A stretch of DNA of 64,000 nt from Trissonchulus latispiculum (lineage: Eukaryota > Nematoda > Enoplea > Enoplida > Ironidae). The stretch spans positions 1-64,000 of the forward strand of contig JASAND010011169.1 of NCBI GenBank assembly GCA_030248195.1, given 5' to 3'. Positions 24,088-35,276 of this stretch are shown here, one piece after another. Position numbers and translations under genes: made by a program. Position 1 is the stretch's first letter; every line of letters starts with the position of its first letter. Under the pieces are notes generated by a model. That model made no database searches. It was given only the letters and a program-made list of their open reading frames with translations, and was not told the DNA's origin.

Positions 24088-24255
24088 TCTTGTCTTCAAT
24101 GTGTGTTCTATATGTTCTATAAAAATTAAATTGCTATAGAGTAGTTTTCTCAGAAACTCTATAGTCGTTAACATTTTTATTGCTTCAATATAGTCTTGAT
24201 CTATTCTGTTTATAATATAAATTTTTATCATCATTCGTTTGGAACAAATTACCAC

Positions 24256-25433
24256 TTAAGGTGGTGATTCCTTTTGGGCGCATATTGTTATTTGGCGGCG
24301 TAAATCAAGATGGGATTTGATGAAACATTCCGAAATAAGTTAGTTTAGCATTCTAACACCCTCCGCTCAATCCCGATTCAAAAATTTGAGATTTCCGGTC
24401 AGAGTGGTTTTCCTAATTTCTGAACGTTTGGCACGTACCATACGTGTGCTTGGGGGGGGGTTTTCACCCCCCCCCCCCCAGACCTGAGCTCACCCCCCCC
24501 AGAGGGGTCCCTCACCCCCCCCCCCAGAATCCGGATTTTTCCGGTAAAAAATCGGAAAAATCCGGTTTTTCGGCGGCCTTCGGCCGCCCTTCACCCCCCC
24601 CAGAACTTCCCCTCCTGCACATGTCTGGCACGTACTATACAGTTATGACAATATTGATTCGAAATATCTCATTGAGCTTCACATTTGTGATTTCTAAATC
24701 AAGTTTCTAGCTTTTCTCAACCGTGAGATATAACCGATTTTCTTGTTTTGGCGTCGAAAACTTGTCATTTTTGCCGAAATCAAATAATCCAACTTTTCTT
24801 GAACTACGAAAGCCGTAAAATCAAATTAAGGGCGTCGATCTGAAGGTCTCACAGGGTCAAATTATCGGACGCATGATCGTCTTCTAACTGCTATCCTGTA
24901 GGCTGCTGTCATAAAAAATGTGGTTTTTGCAAAAACACGACCAATTTTTTCCAAAGACTGTGGAGCATTCACCATGCAAGCTGGAGGGCTGCTACTCAAC
25001 AAATGTGTTCTGCACCAATATACCCAGGGACGATTTTTTAGTTGCCCCGATTGCTGCTTTCTAGCTAAAATAATCGTTTGACAAATTTGAAAAATGTAGG
25101 CAAAATACAGGCTACGCACACATTTCAGCTTATTTCTCTATCACGAAGAACGATTTCACAAGCAATAAAAAAATCGTCCCCAGCTATTTGATGGAGGTAT
25201 CGAATGATATAACCGATGTTTGCGAAAAAATTTACTTGAGTCTGGAAAATTATACTTCTTCTAAAAAGTGTTAAAAATATTTTAGAAAAGCAACGTTAGT
25301 TTCGTGGCATGCATTAAATAGAGAAAATGTCAAGCTACATTTTCATATAAAATGGCTTCTTATCTTAACTCCAAGTAATCAATGAGTAATAATGGTGCAA
25401 ACTTTATGTGACCAAAGGGAATCACCACCTTAA
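24256..25433. mobile_element. TTAA-flanked element, TIR GGTGGTGATTCC (copy 1)
   Basis: TTAAGGTGGTGATTCCTTTT at the left mirrors AAAGGGAATCACCACCTTAA at the right, with TTAA at both edges (24256-24259, 25430-25433). TTAA duplication is typical of piggyBac and Kolobok superfamilies. Two relatives, 26323-27311 and 61182-62191, share internal sequence; the third is in inverse orientation. A similar translated segment (ICQ..LARKQQSGQLKNRPW) appears in copies 1 and 3 but simply reflects shared DNA. No transposase. Confidence 0.85.
24438..24626. mobile_element. G/C-tract MITE nested in the TTAA element, TSD GGCACGTA
   Basis: 189 bp flanked by GGCACGTA (24430-24437 and 24627-24634). The sister copy at 26323-27311 lacks this insertion at the matching place, which confirms both borders. 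Ends are CCATACGTGTGC and GCACATGTCT, followed inward by long G or C tracts. Confidence 0.75.
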
Positions 25434-25538
25434 TAGCTCGGTTTCTATTGTTGTCTAATTCAATTCAACATACAGAAATTCTTCATGCTTCAGATGTCAC
25501 AGATTAATTTTGTACTTATCTCATATCTTCTCAGTACT

Positions 25539-25984
25539 ATGAGTTTCTTTAACCTGACAAGCTCTAGTGCTTTGAATAATCGTCGTCGCGTCGCGATTCT
25601 ATTGCCAGATACAAAGATTGCAGCGTGAGACCAAGAAATCCTGTCCCAGTTGAAACTACTCAATGATTTTAGCGTTTGTCTGGGATCCTACATCTTGAAG
25701 GTTCTTTCGCCGAATCTTCCGACAAAGGACGCATCTGCGTGGACCAACAGTAGTCGTCCGTTTGATTCTTCTGCGGGATTTGTATGGAAAGTGTGAACAT
25801 AAAAATAGCAGAATGCGGGCATACTTGTCATTTCTTTACTGAGAGAGAAGGTCAGTACTATATGTCATCTCTGCAGACGGGATCTGCAGCCGCCGCGACA
25901 AGCACGTCTGACGATGATTTCGGTTATGAAACGGATGAGAGCGGAAGTACAATTTCGATTTACCATTATCAGGCGGAACTTTGA
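25539..25984 (+). CDS. Possible three-exon gene for a 100-residue protein
   Basis: Exons are 25539-25624, 25673-25781 and 25877-25984. Intron 1 is only 48 nt: GTGAGA...TTTTAG with a CTCAAT branch-like word. Intron 2 is 95 nt: GTATGG...TCTCTGCAG with a pyrimidine tract. Phases join cleanly (86, 109 and 108 nt, total 303). The product starts MSFFNLTSSS, then a basic NNRRR followed by VAILLP. A hydrophobic segment VCLGSYILKVL comes next, and the tail is Ser/Ala/Asp-rich (SDDDFGYETDESGS) ending YHYQAEL. The family is unknown. It lies inside the long-inverted-repeat element, 1.5 kb after the TBP-like fossil, so it may be element-encoded. An unspliced frame from 25784 covers only the last part. Intron calls are by eye. 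Confidence 0.4.
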
Positions 25985-26322
25985 GCATTTTTAACGTTTT
26001 CCCTGAGCACACAAAAATGACTGTAAACTTTTTGCTACCTGAGTTTGCAAAGACATTTAACATGCATATTAATCTATATTTGCAATTTGCAAATAATGGT
26101 GTTCTCTTGTGATTGAGTATAATTAAATCATGATCATGGAGCGACGGATGATAAAGTTTTAGGCTGGGTCAACAATTATGAATAAACCATAACTAAACAA
26201 ATGTTAACTATGAGAATAGCTGCTGCATTAAAAAAAGTAAAGCTTCACACTCTCTTCAATTTAGTTAATTTAATTCACAGCTAAAGTTTGACACCATTAA
26301 ATTTAGCTAATTTAGTTCCAAG

Positions 26323-27311
26323 TTAAGGTGGTGATTCCTTTTGGGCACATATTGTTGATTGACGGCGTAAACCAGGATGAAATTCAACGAAACTTTCCAA
26401 AATAAGTTGTTTTAGCGTTCTAACACCCTCTGCGCAATCGCGCTTCAAAAATTCAACATTTGCGTTCAGGGCGGTTTTTGCCAATTTCTGAACGTTTGGC
26501 AGCAGCTACATGGCTATGACTATATCCATTCGAAAGAACTCGTTAAACTCTACAATTTTGCTTTTGGAAGCAACTTTCTAGCTTTTCCCTATCGTGAGAT
26601 ATAGCCAATTTTCTTATTTTGGCGTCAAAAACTTGTCCTTTCTGCAGAAATCAAATAATCCACTACTTCCTGAGCTACGAAAGCCGTAAAATTTAACTAA
26701 GTGTGTCGATTTAAAGGTTTCACAGAGGCCAATTATCGGAGGCATGACCATCGTACAATTGCTATCCCTTAGGCTGCTATCACAAAAAATGCAGTTTTTG
26801 CAAAAACACGACCAAATTTTTTCCAGCGATTGTGCAGAATTTAATATGCAATCTAGAGAGTTGCCACTTTGCAGATGTGTTCTACACAAAAATACCCCGG
26901 GACCCTTTTTTAGTTGCCCCGATAGCTGCTTTCTAACTGAAGTAGTGGCTTGCCAAAGTAGTGAAAAGTAGGCAAAATCCAGGTTGCGCAGACATTTTAG
27001 TTTATTTCTCCATAACGAAGAGCGATATCACAATAACTAAAAAAGGGTCCCCAGCTATTTGATAGAGGTATCGAATGCTCTAACCGATGTCCTGGAAAAA
27101 ATTTGCTTCAGCCTGCAAACAATCTGAAAAATTATACTTCTTCTAAAATACAGGAAAAACATTTTGGAAAGCCAAACTTAGATTCATTGTACTCATTAAA
27201 ACGAGAAAATGTTAAGCTACATTTTGATATAAAGATGACTTCTTAACTCCAAATAATGAATGAATAATAGTGGTTCAAACTTGATGTCTCCAAAAGGAAT
27301 CACCACCTTAA
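26323..27311. mobile_element. TTAA-flanked element, TIR GGTGGTGATTCC (copy 2)
   Basis: TTAAGGTGGTGATTCCTTTT and AAAAGGAATCACCACCTTAA with TTAA at both edges. It splits the right arm of the 21960-27400 structure, so it is younger than that arm. It lacks the G/C-tract insertion found in copy 1. Confidence 0.85.
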
Positions 27312-27400
27312 GTATACCTTAATTATAATTAAACAAAAGCTAGTTAATGGGAATGCTGCAGTGCCAGAACGCCAATTTTTAGCTACTTCTAATCATACAT

Positions 27401-28487
27401 CTATTTCATTGGCAATTTTAAATCTTTACTCCCATTGCAGCAGATTTTCTTCCCATTGTGGAACCATTCCGGTATCCCTTGGGACGACAACGCTGACGAG
27501 GGAAATTTACACATTAGCCACCAGTTGTGAACCCGCAAAAATTGCTAACCCCTTGAATTTACTTGCCCCATCTGCCCGCTTAAACACTTTTAAAGAGGTT
27601 CAGCAAGCAAACGCATTACCTAATGTTTGCTATTAAACGGACATAAAATTATAGTTAGTGTTTATACATAAATTCCAAAAATGATTATCCAAAATCCAAA
27701 CTAAAAAATCCATATATAAGTGACCTTTGTAGGATTTTGCAAATCAACATCAGTCGCAGCAAGATCCTTAGAATGTCAATATACTTAGCTGCGGCTTGCT
27801 TACGCAAGAAAGTTGGATAATTTGGTGAAAAGTACAAGTTTTTTATTCCAAAATAGGAAAAGTGGTTATGTCTCATAGCATGTTGTACTCAACTAGAACT
27901 TTCAAACAACCATAGCCTCCTAATAATTACGCACATACAAATGTCAGAAATTGACAAAAACTGTCACGAACGGAATGAACGAAAAACGAGTATTTTGATT
28001 TGTTTTACAGAGCGCCAAAAGAAATTTTTTTGGCAACTTTCCTCAAATTACAACTTGATTTGTAATGCATTGTATACGATGTATGTTTACCATTATTGAC
28101 TAAGATGGGTATCTATCCTAGTACTAATTGTTTGAAGGAAATGCTCAACGAGAACGCAATTTAGTTTTTCGTGGTGATAAATATATCACGATAGCCTAGC
28201 CAGTAGCAATGTTTTGCTTCGCTCATCGGAATTAGACAGGCTCGTGCGTAAAACTTTGAAACTTACTGAAGTAGTGGATGAGATCGTTGATGGCTACTAA
28301 TTTTTAATTTTATTAAATAATTTTTTCAATTATAACGCTGTCATTGCACACGATTAGGAGCAGCCAAATTTTAATTTTACCTTGTGTTTACTTAGCGAAA
28401 TTAAATATTTCAGGATTTATTTATTTTAGGTATGTTTCTGGCATGTCGTCAGTTGGACGGGGCGGGGCATAGTATTAGGGGCAGGCT
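27401..28487. other. Intergenic sequence, no gene seen
   Basis: AT-rich unique sequence between the long-inverted-repeat structure and the MITE nest. Short open frames are present, but none has splice or composition support. Confidence 0.4.
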
Positions 28488-28495
28488 TATAGGAA

Positions 28496-28952
28496 CATAG
28501 GTGTACCTGGGGGGGGGGGGAACCCCTCCCCCCAAATGGAAGAGTGCCGACCCCACCCTCGAAATTTTGGAGGCATACCCCACCCCCAAATGGCCAAATC
28601 CCAGACCCCACCCACCCAAATTTGCCAGACCCCACCCTCAAAATTTTGAGAATTTTGCCTCAAAATTAGTAAAAATTCGAAATTTTTCGGAAAAATGCGA
28701 AATTTTTTGCAAAAAATCAAAGTTTTTTTCGACGAAATGAGCAAAAATGAAGAAATATTGTTGATTTTTAGTTGAAAATAACGCTTTTAAGCGAATTCTC
28801 AAATTTTTTCTAAATTTTTGGCCGAAAAAAATTTTTACCCCCCCCCCCCAAATTCGATTTTTCCGGACCCCACCCCACCCCAAACCGGCTGACCCCACCC
28901 TCCCTAATTTCGGCTACCCCCTCCCCCAGCGATTTCTCAAGGTACACCTATG
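28496..28952. mobile_element. hAT-type MITE, TIR CATAGGTGTACC, TSD TATAGGAA
   Basis: 457 bp; inverted ends CATAGGTGTACC and GGTACACCTATG; exact 8-bp repeats TATAGGAA at 28488-28495 and 28953-28960. The interior is G-tract, then repeated CCACCC..AAATTTTG words, then C-tract. Confidence 0.9.
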
Positions 28953-29119
28953 TATAGGAATATATAGGTGTTTAAGCTTACGGAGATTAAGGGTGGGTGG
29001 GGGCCCCCCCAACATTTTTGGGGGGGCCCTCTGGAGACCTCCCAATCCCCCCCCCGCAAAAATGTTTCATGTTTTGTGCCAAAAATCGCATTTTCAGCCG
29101 TTTCAAAAATTGTACTGAT

Positions 29120-29362
29120 CATAGGTGTGTGAGGGGGGGGGTAGGGCCGGGGCCCGGGGGGACCCCCCCACCAAAATGACAAATTTTCGCGACCCCCCCA
29201 CCCCAGATTTTTCAGAGTTTTGCTTGGCCACCCCATTTTTGGGCAAAAAAGTGGCCAAAAATGGAAAAAAAATCGAAAATTTAGGGGTTTTTTGGCAATT
29301 TTGGCGGACCCCCCCAACCCGCCGGCGCCCCCCCCCAGATTTTTTGCCCAGCCACACCTATG
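29120..29362. mobile_element. hAT-type MITE, TIR CATAGGTGTG, TSD GTACTGAT
   Basis: 243 bp; ends CATAGGTGTG and CACACCTATG; exact 8-bp repeats GTACTGAT at 29112-29119 and 29363-29370. It is nested in the 28963-30352 element. Confidence 0.9.
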
Positions 29363-29459
29363 GTACTGATAAAAAACATCTGGTTTCGTTTGAACACACC
29401 CAAAAACACCTTCGTTTGAGGACGTCCCCCCCAAAGTTCTGAGGGAGGATTGAAAAAAT

Positions 29460-30308
29460 TCACGGGAAGAACTTTTATGGGTAAAATCGTTGTAAATTGC
29501 TGCGCAAGGTACAACGATTTTACCATGATTTTACCGCGGAATTTAAGTGAGATTTTAATATTTTTAATGGATTTACAATGTTTATATCCGTTTTTACCAT
29601 GCGATTTTAACGAATTTACAACGGTTTCTCCTCGATTTTTATACGTATTTATATACAGTATTTTTACCACGTTGTAAAATTGTGGTTAATCCGCTGTAAA
29701 ATTGTTGTAAATGAAATTGGACCAATTTACAATGGTTTTACAATTGTTACAACGAATTTACAACGTTTTTACAACGATTTTACCACATGGTAACATTTGT
29801 TGTAAAACCATGGTAACTGTTTACAACGTTTTGACAATGCTTCCGCATAACTTTTAACAACTTTACTGCATATTTACCACGTTGTAAATTCATGTTAAAA
29901 GCGTTGTAAAAGCGTTATAAACAGTTACCATGATTTTACAACATGTATATATATACCATGTGGTAAAATCGATGTAACAGCTTTGTAAATTAGTTGTATA
30001 AATTGTTAAACCATTGTAAATTGTCTAATTTCATTTACAACGATTTTGCAACAGGTTTACCACAGTTTTACTATATATATGTAGTAAAAATTGTAAATAC
30101 GTATAAAAATCGAGGAAAAACAACAGTTGTTAATTCGTTAAAATCTCATGGTAAAAAAAGGATAATATATATATATATATAAATTTTGCAAATATATACA
30201 TTAAAAAATATTAAAATTTCATTAAAGTTCTCTGGTAAGAAATCATGGTAAAATGTTGCGCAGCAATTTATATACAACGATTTTACCCATAAAAATTCAT
30301 CCTGTGAA
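29460..30308. mobile_element. Foldback element rich in GGTAAAA and GTTGTAAA words
   Basis: The left arm starts CACGGGAAGAACTTTTATGG then GTAAAATCGTTGTAAATTGC. The right arm is its complement, GCAATTTATATACAACGATT then TTACCCATAAAAATTCATCC. Almost the entire 850 bp can pair with itself, for example TATACGTATTTATA near 29640 with TAAATACGTATAAA near 30094. The inside is a patchwork of GGTAAAA/TTTTACC and GTTGTAAA/TTTACAAC in both orientations. Confidence 0.7.
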
Positions 30309-30366
30309 TGATGGCTGGGGGAGGCTACCCCCTCCTTGCTTCACACCTTATGCTTGTATAGCCATG

Positions 30367-32048
30367 CATAGGTGTAACGGGGATTTGGGTTGGGGGCCCC
30401 CTCCCCCGGAATTTTGCGGCAGTGGCGGATCCAGGATTTTGAAAAGGGGGGGGGCCCGCTGAAAAATTGTTCTGGGGGGGGGGGGTAACCAATTTTTTCC
30501 GGGGGGGGGGGGGAAATTTTTCCGGGGAGCAAAAATATTTTTACAAGAAAATATTGTGTATGGAAAGGTTAGTTCACTTGCCAATTGGAAAACAAATATA
30601 TATATATATATATGTATATCCCGTGAGTGAAGCAAAGCATGGAGAATTTATATACACAAGAAGCACACGGGGGGTCTGGGGGGCGGAGTCCCCCAGAAGT
30701 TGAAGAATTTTTTGAAATTGGAAAAAAATCCGTTATGCAAACTTTTCAAAAGATTAAATAAATAAAATGGAGATGTATATATATACATTGTATATTTAGT
30801 ACCTTACGAAGTGAAAAACTTGCAGTAAAATAGTATATACAAGGAATGGGGGCAATAAAGAGGACAAGCTACAAGGGCAACAAAGATAATGTGCGAAACG
30901 GGGGGTCTGGGGGGGCGGAGCCCCCCAGAAGTTGAAGAATTTTTTGAAATCGTGGAAAATTCAGCAATTCAAATGTTTAAAAAGATTAGTTAAGATGAGC
31001 TGGGTTATTGAGTATAATCGATCAGTGGGAAATTGGAATTGGATGGTTTTCAGAATTTTTCACTTCCACGATTTATTCTAGAACACTTTCAGAAGCTGCC
31101 AATTATCAATCTTGCATTGCCCATTTATATATATATACGTTATGAAAGCAAAATAAAATTTGTAAATATATATATATATATTTATTTATTTATAAATATA
31201 AGCCGGTATATAGTCATAAAATAAACTGAAAGCGTTGAGTACAATTAATTACATATATACTTACAAAACAGGAAAGGAAACAAAATAGAAGACACTTTAA
31301 GAGACAGAAGTTCTGTCACAGAATTAAGTATATATATACGTAAAAAAGCAGCACAGAAGTATATACGTATATATATATAAGTGCGCCGCAGGCGAAATTT
31401 TTTAAAAATTTATGAAATTTATTAAAATTATGCTTAATTTTCACTAATTATGCTTAATTTTCACTCGAAATGTGCATTATAAACAGCTGAAAAAATTTTC
31501 TAGGGGGGGCCCGGAATGTCAAAGGAGGGGGCCCAAATCGCAAAGGGGGGTCCCCCGGGCCCCCCCCCCCTGGATCCGCCACTGTTTTGCGGGGGGGGGC
31601 CTTTTTAGACCCCCCCCAAACCTCCCCCAAAAATTTTTTTCTATTTTTATGTCAAAAATCGCATTTTCAGCCATTGCTAATGCCAAAAACATTCAACTAT
31701 GAAGTAATTTTGACATTAGACAGGGGTTTTAAACTCGAAAACTTGATTGCCAACATGTTTCTAAGTCTAAAATAAGGTCAATATTGAGTCAGAAAGTCCA
31801 TAAACCTTTTGAAAACGTGTATTTCACGCAATAATGAGCAGTTTAAGCCAAAAATTTGGACATTTTTGAAAAATTTTGCAAAATTAACCCTAAAAATACG
31901 CGATTTTTGCCCAATTTTTCGCGCCTTCGGCGCGACTACCCCCCCCCCCAGTTGGGGGGGCCGGGGGCCCCCAAAAATTTTTGGGGGTGGTTTGTAAAAA
32001 TGGCTGGGGGGGTTACCCCCCCCAAACCTCCCCCCAATTACACCTATG
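30367..32048. mobile_element. hAT-type MITE, TIR CATAGGTGTAA, TSD TAGCCATG
   Basis: Ends CATAGGTGTAACGGGG and CCAATTACACCTATG; exact 8-bp repeats TAGCCATG at 30359-30366 and 32049-32056. About 509 bp before the insertion of 30420-31584 into its left part. Related copies are at 28963, 33927 and 34421. Confidence 0.9.
30420..31584. mobile_element. hAT-type MITE, TIR CAGTGGCGGATCCAGG, TSD TTTTGCGG
   Basis: 1165 bp; ends CAGTGGCGGATCCAGG and CCTGGATCCGCCACTG are perfect complements; exact repeats TTTTGCGG at 30412-30419 and 31585-31592. Two internal copies of GGGGGGTCTGGGG..CGGAG..CCCCCAGAAGTTGAAGAATT occur near 30668 and 30900. The same family recurs at 37188-37561. Confidence 0.92.
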
Positions 32049-32056
32049 TAGCCATG

Positions 32057-32631
32057 GGGTGAAAAAAAACCCACCCCCTTTTTGGGGGAAAAAACCCACC
32101 CGCCTCCTGGGTCATGGGTTGGAGATATGAGCTCCAAAACATAGCAGCAGGAAGCGCGACTCTTTCTAACCTATGTATGCAAAGATCAAGTCATTTGGTT
32201 CACTCCTGCTCATTTTATGACATTTTGAAAATGACAACTACTTTTTGGTTCAACCATCCAAAAATTTACCAAAAGTTTGGACCGATGTAACTTTTGACTG
32301 GGTTGCGTTAGAAAAGTTTTGCAAATATCTGCAATGATGGCAACTCTTCCTCTTTGCACATAGCCAAAATTAGACCGATCCGCTGTACCGTTTGTCTGGC
32401 ACATTGCCAAACGTGGCGGGGAAAAAACCCACTTTGGGGGGAAAACCCACCCAATTTTTTTTGAAAAATTTTTTATCAACTCAACACGGAAACAATTAGA
32501 GACTATAACACGTACTATCGTGCACGCTGCGTCATCCTATGCGGTCGGATTCGGACAATTTTGCTTACCTGGCTAGTTAGGTGCTAAAAACTTTAAAAGT
32601 GCCATTTCGCTGCTGGAGGACCCAATACAGG
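32057..32631. other. Sequence with GGGAAAAAACCCACC words, no gene seen
   Basis: GGGTGAAAAAAAACCCACCC near 32056 and GGGGAAAAAACCCACTTTGG near 32420 resemble motifs at 33340-33370, 43680-43710 and 44035-44070, suggesting remnants of one repeat family. No exon signal. Confidence 0.4.
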
Positions 32632-33040
32632 CAGGGTATTTTTTAGGGATTTTTTTCCGGGGGGGGGCTTCCCGGGGGGCCCCCCCGGGCCCGGGGGGGG
32701 GGGGGAGAAATTTTCGGGGGGGGGAAGATTTTTTGCCAAAATGAGTCAAAAAATGGTATTTTTTGGCGTATTTTGCATGGTGAAACACAAAAAGTTCTCA
32801 AAAATGCCAGGATTTAAGGTATAAATAGCCATTTTTACGAAAAAATCTCCGGCGAAGCCGGAAAATTTTTGAAAATTTGACCATTTTTGGAAAAAATGTA
32901 GACCTCATTAAGGGGGCAGACCAAAATCCCGGGGGGGGGCGATTTCGGGGGGGGGGGGAAGGCATTTTCGGGGGGGGGGGGGGGGGGAAGGTCAATTTCG
33001 GGGGGGGCCCCCCCGCCCCCCCCCTGTAAAAAATACCCTG
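32632..33040. mobile_element. G/C-tract MITE with 5-bp duplication ACAGG
   Basis: Ends CAGGGTATTTTTTAGGGATT and TGTAAAAAATACCCTG; the flanks share ACAGG (5 bp). Long G tracts on both sides surround a middle with CCGGCGAAGCCGG-type hairpins. Its inner end sequence TAGGGATTTTTT..GGGGGGG matches the element at 35277-35648. Confidence 0.7.
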
Positions 33041-33926
33041 ACAGGTATATACAATTGTGGATTTTAACAGCCAATTCTACGTAAAAAACCATTCTCTACA
33101 CGATAGAATAATAAGTTTTATCAAATTACATCGTTTTTAGCATTTTTCAAAAATTGCCCTATGTTTATGTGTTAAACTTTATGAAACCTGGCCAGTTGAT
33201 GCAGCATTTTCAACGGTACCTGAGATCTCAAAAAAAGCTACTTAGATCGGGTTTTTTGTTTCATACTAACTAAAAAAGGGTTGAATTTTACACTGGCAGT
33301 GTCAGAATTGCGATAGAACAATTTTTAAGACTTGTAAGGGGTGGGTTTATTTTCCCCCCATTTGGGTTTTCCCCCCGCTACTTTTTGCATTATACCGCTC
33401 TAACGGTACAACCTACAGAAGTGCAAATATGCTTAAAAGAAAGTTCTAAGTACGCCAAGTACGATGGTATATAGAGTTCTCAGATAGCCCTTATAATAAA
33501 AAAAGTTCCAGCCAAAATCCGAAAATGTGGGGTTTTCCCCCATGGCATAGGTCTATATAACAGGTCGAAGTGGAAATGTAGTCTCGCGTAGAGGAGGGGT
33601 ACCCCGCACTGCCCATTTTGGAGCCGGAAAGTTAAATATTTTTTCCCAAAAATGTTTCGTCATTTTTTAGTAAAATTGTTCTCAAATTTTGACTTAAACT
33701 CGCTTTAAAAAACCTTGTAAAAATGCCTAAAACCATAGTTTCCCTGGAACTTTGGGTCTGGGGGGTAAATCTTGGAAGGTTGGTGGTCGACCCAAGAAAT
33801 ATGATGGGGGTATATATACGTATACCCCCCAACCCCCCCTCCCCAGAATTCGGACCTCAGAAATTTCAAAAAATTGCCAAAAAATCCCCTCCAGGCCCAG
33901 CACACGTCTTAGCAATGGGGTCAGAA
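33041..33926. other. Repeat-derived sequence, no gene seen
   Basis: Holds another GGGTGGGTTTATTTTCCCCCC block near 33342 and the motif CCTATGTTTATGTGTTAAAC at 33158, related to a word shared by other elements here. No supported gene. Confidence 0.4.
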
Positions 33927-34303
33927 CATAGGTGTAACGGAGATTTGGGGTGGGGGAGGCTCCCCCCAAACCTTTTCTGGATACCCCCCAACCCACCCTC
34001 CCCCACAAAACTTTTCATTTTTTATGCCAAAAATCGAATTTTCAGCCGTTTCTGACGATAAAAAACATCTAACCATAAAGTAATTTTAACATTAGACAGT
34101 GGTTTTAAACTCAAACTCTTGATTGCCTACATGTTTCCAAGTCCAAAATAAGGTCAATATTGAATCATAAGATCCATAATACAGTTGAAAACGTGAATTT
34201 CTCATAATAATAAACAGTCTAAGCCAAAAATTTGGACATTTTTGAAAATTTTTTCAAATTTTACCCTAAAAATACCCAATTTTTAGCCATTTTTTGCGCG
34301 TTA
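33927..34303. mobile_element. Truncated CATAGGTGTAA-type MITE
   Basis: The left end CATAGGTGTAACGGAGATTT and body match the element at 34421, but the copy stops near TTTTTTGCGCG without the C-tract and right inverted end. Confidence 0.7.
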
Positions 34304-34420
34304 GGGACATCCGGAATGAATGGAATATTGGACTCATAAGCTCGGTAGCATAATTTAAGTACCGGAGGCTTCCAATTCCAACATGACTGAGGATAAAACG
34401 GAAGGGAAGGATCAGCCACA

Positions 34421-34589
34421 TATAGGTGTAACGGAGATTTGGGGTGGGGGAGGCTCCCCCCCAACCTTTTCTGGGCGGCCCCCTCTGGAGACCATGGAAA
34501 CCCCAACCCTCCCCCAAAAAATTTTTCATTTTTTATGCCAAAAATCGCATTTTCAGCCGTTTCTAATGATAAAAACATCTAACCATAAA

Positions 34590-34659
<70 letters not shown>

Positions 34660-34996
34660 AACATTAGACAGTGGTTTTAAACTCAAAAACTTGATTGCCA
34701 ACATGTTTTCAAGTCCAAAATAAGGTCAATATTGAGTCATAAGATCCATAATACAGTTTAAAACGTGTATTTCTCATAATAATAATAAACAGTTTAAGCC
34801 AAAAATTTGGACATTTGTGAAAATTTTTCAAAATTTACCCTAAAAATACCCAATTGTGGCCATTTTTCGCGCCGTCGGAGCGACTACCCCCCCCCAGTTG
34901 GGGGGGGGCGTCCTCCCCAAAAAAGTTATGGCGGAGGGTTGAAAAAAGGCTTGAGGGGCTACCCCCCCAACCCCCCCCCCCCACCTTACACCTATG
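34421..34996. mobile_element. CATAGGTGTAA-type MITE with a TA microsatellite
   Basis: Ends TATAGGTGTAACGG and CCTTACACCTATG; body as in 30367-32048. A 64-bp TA run is at 34591-34654 after AACCATAAAG, where relatives have AACCATAAAGTAATTTT. The flanks do not match as an 8-bp duplication, so one side may be rearranged. Confidence 0.75.
34591..34654. repeat. TA dinucleotide microsatellite
   Basis: About 32 TA repeats that grew inside the MITE at 34421-34996. Confidence 0.97.
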
Positions 34997-35276
34997 ATAA
35001 GCCATGCCCCGCAGAAATGGAAACCATTTAGCGCCGTTGACCAGACGGATGCCAGGGGACACCTGTCTGTGGGGATCTCCATTTGATGGGGTCTATGCCC
35101 ATCGGATTTACCACGGAGGCGGTACCATTGCCATTGTCCCCCGTAAGCTTATATATATATATACTTCAATCGCATTATATTTCCCGCATTGCCATTTATC
35201 GGTCAAAAGTTTTAAAATTGAGTCAAAATACGCCGTAGGCACGAAAAATTTTCGTATTTTTTTCATGCACTGAAAA

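Larger units (their letters stand above)
21960..27400. mobile_element. Element or inverted duplication with inverted repeats of about 280 bp
   Basis: Left arm about 21960-22235 and right arm about 26170-27400 are reverse complements, both containing GGCGTTCTGG...GCAGCA, TAGCTTTTGTTTAATT, CTTGGAACTAAATT and AGCTGTGAATTAAAT. The right arm is split by the TTAA-flanked element at 26323-27311. Removing that element and the one at 24256-25433 leaves about 3.3 kb. The interior holds a TBP-like pseudogene and a possible 100-residue gene. I could not find target-site duplications and recognise no superfamily. It could be a decayed DNA transposon, a virus-like element or an inverted segmental duplication. 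Confidence 0.6.
28963..30352. mobile_element. CATAGGTGT-type MITE carrying two later insertions
   Basis: The left end TATAGGTGTTT is followed by ACGGAGATTAAGGGTGGG, like the neighbouring 30367 element. The right end CACACCTTATG closes it. The body shares CCAAAAATCGCATTTTCAGCCGTTTC with the other copies. It was interrupted by 29120-29362 and by the foldback element at 29460-30308. Its own duplication is not preserved, so the borders are approximate. Confidence 0.55.

Noticed and set aside
24444..24710. Pro-rich frame
   Set aside because: It is translated from C tracts of a MITE.
24862..25119. A conserved protein shared by the TTAA elements at 24256 and 61182
   Set aside because: The two share DNA over their full length, and the frame is broken in the 61182 copy and different in the 26323 copy, so it shows common descent and not coding.
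28937..29442. Gly- and Pro-rich frames of 105-165 residues on both strands
   Set aside because: They arise from G/C tracts of nested MITEs, and the duplications show the DNA is made of separate insertions.
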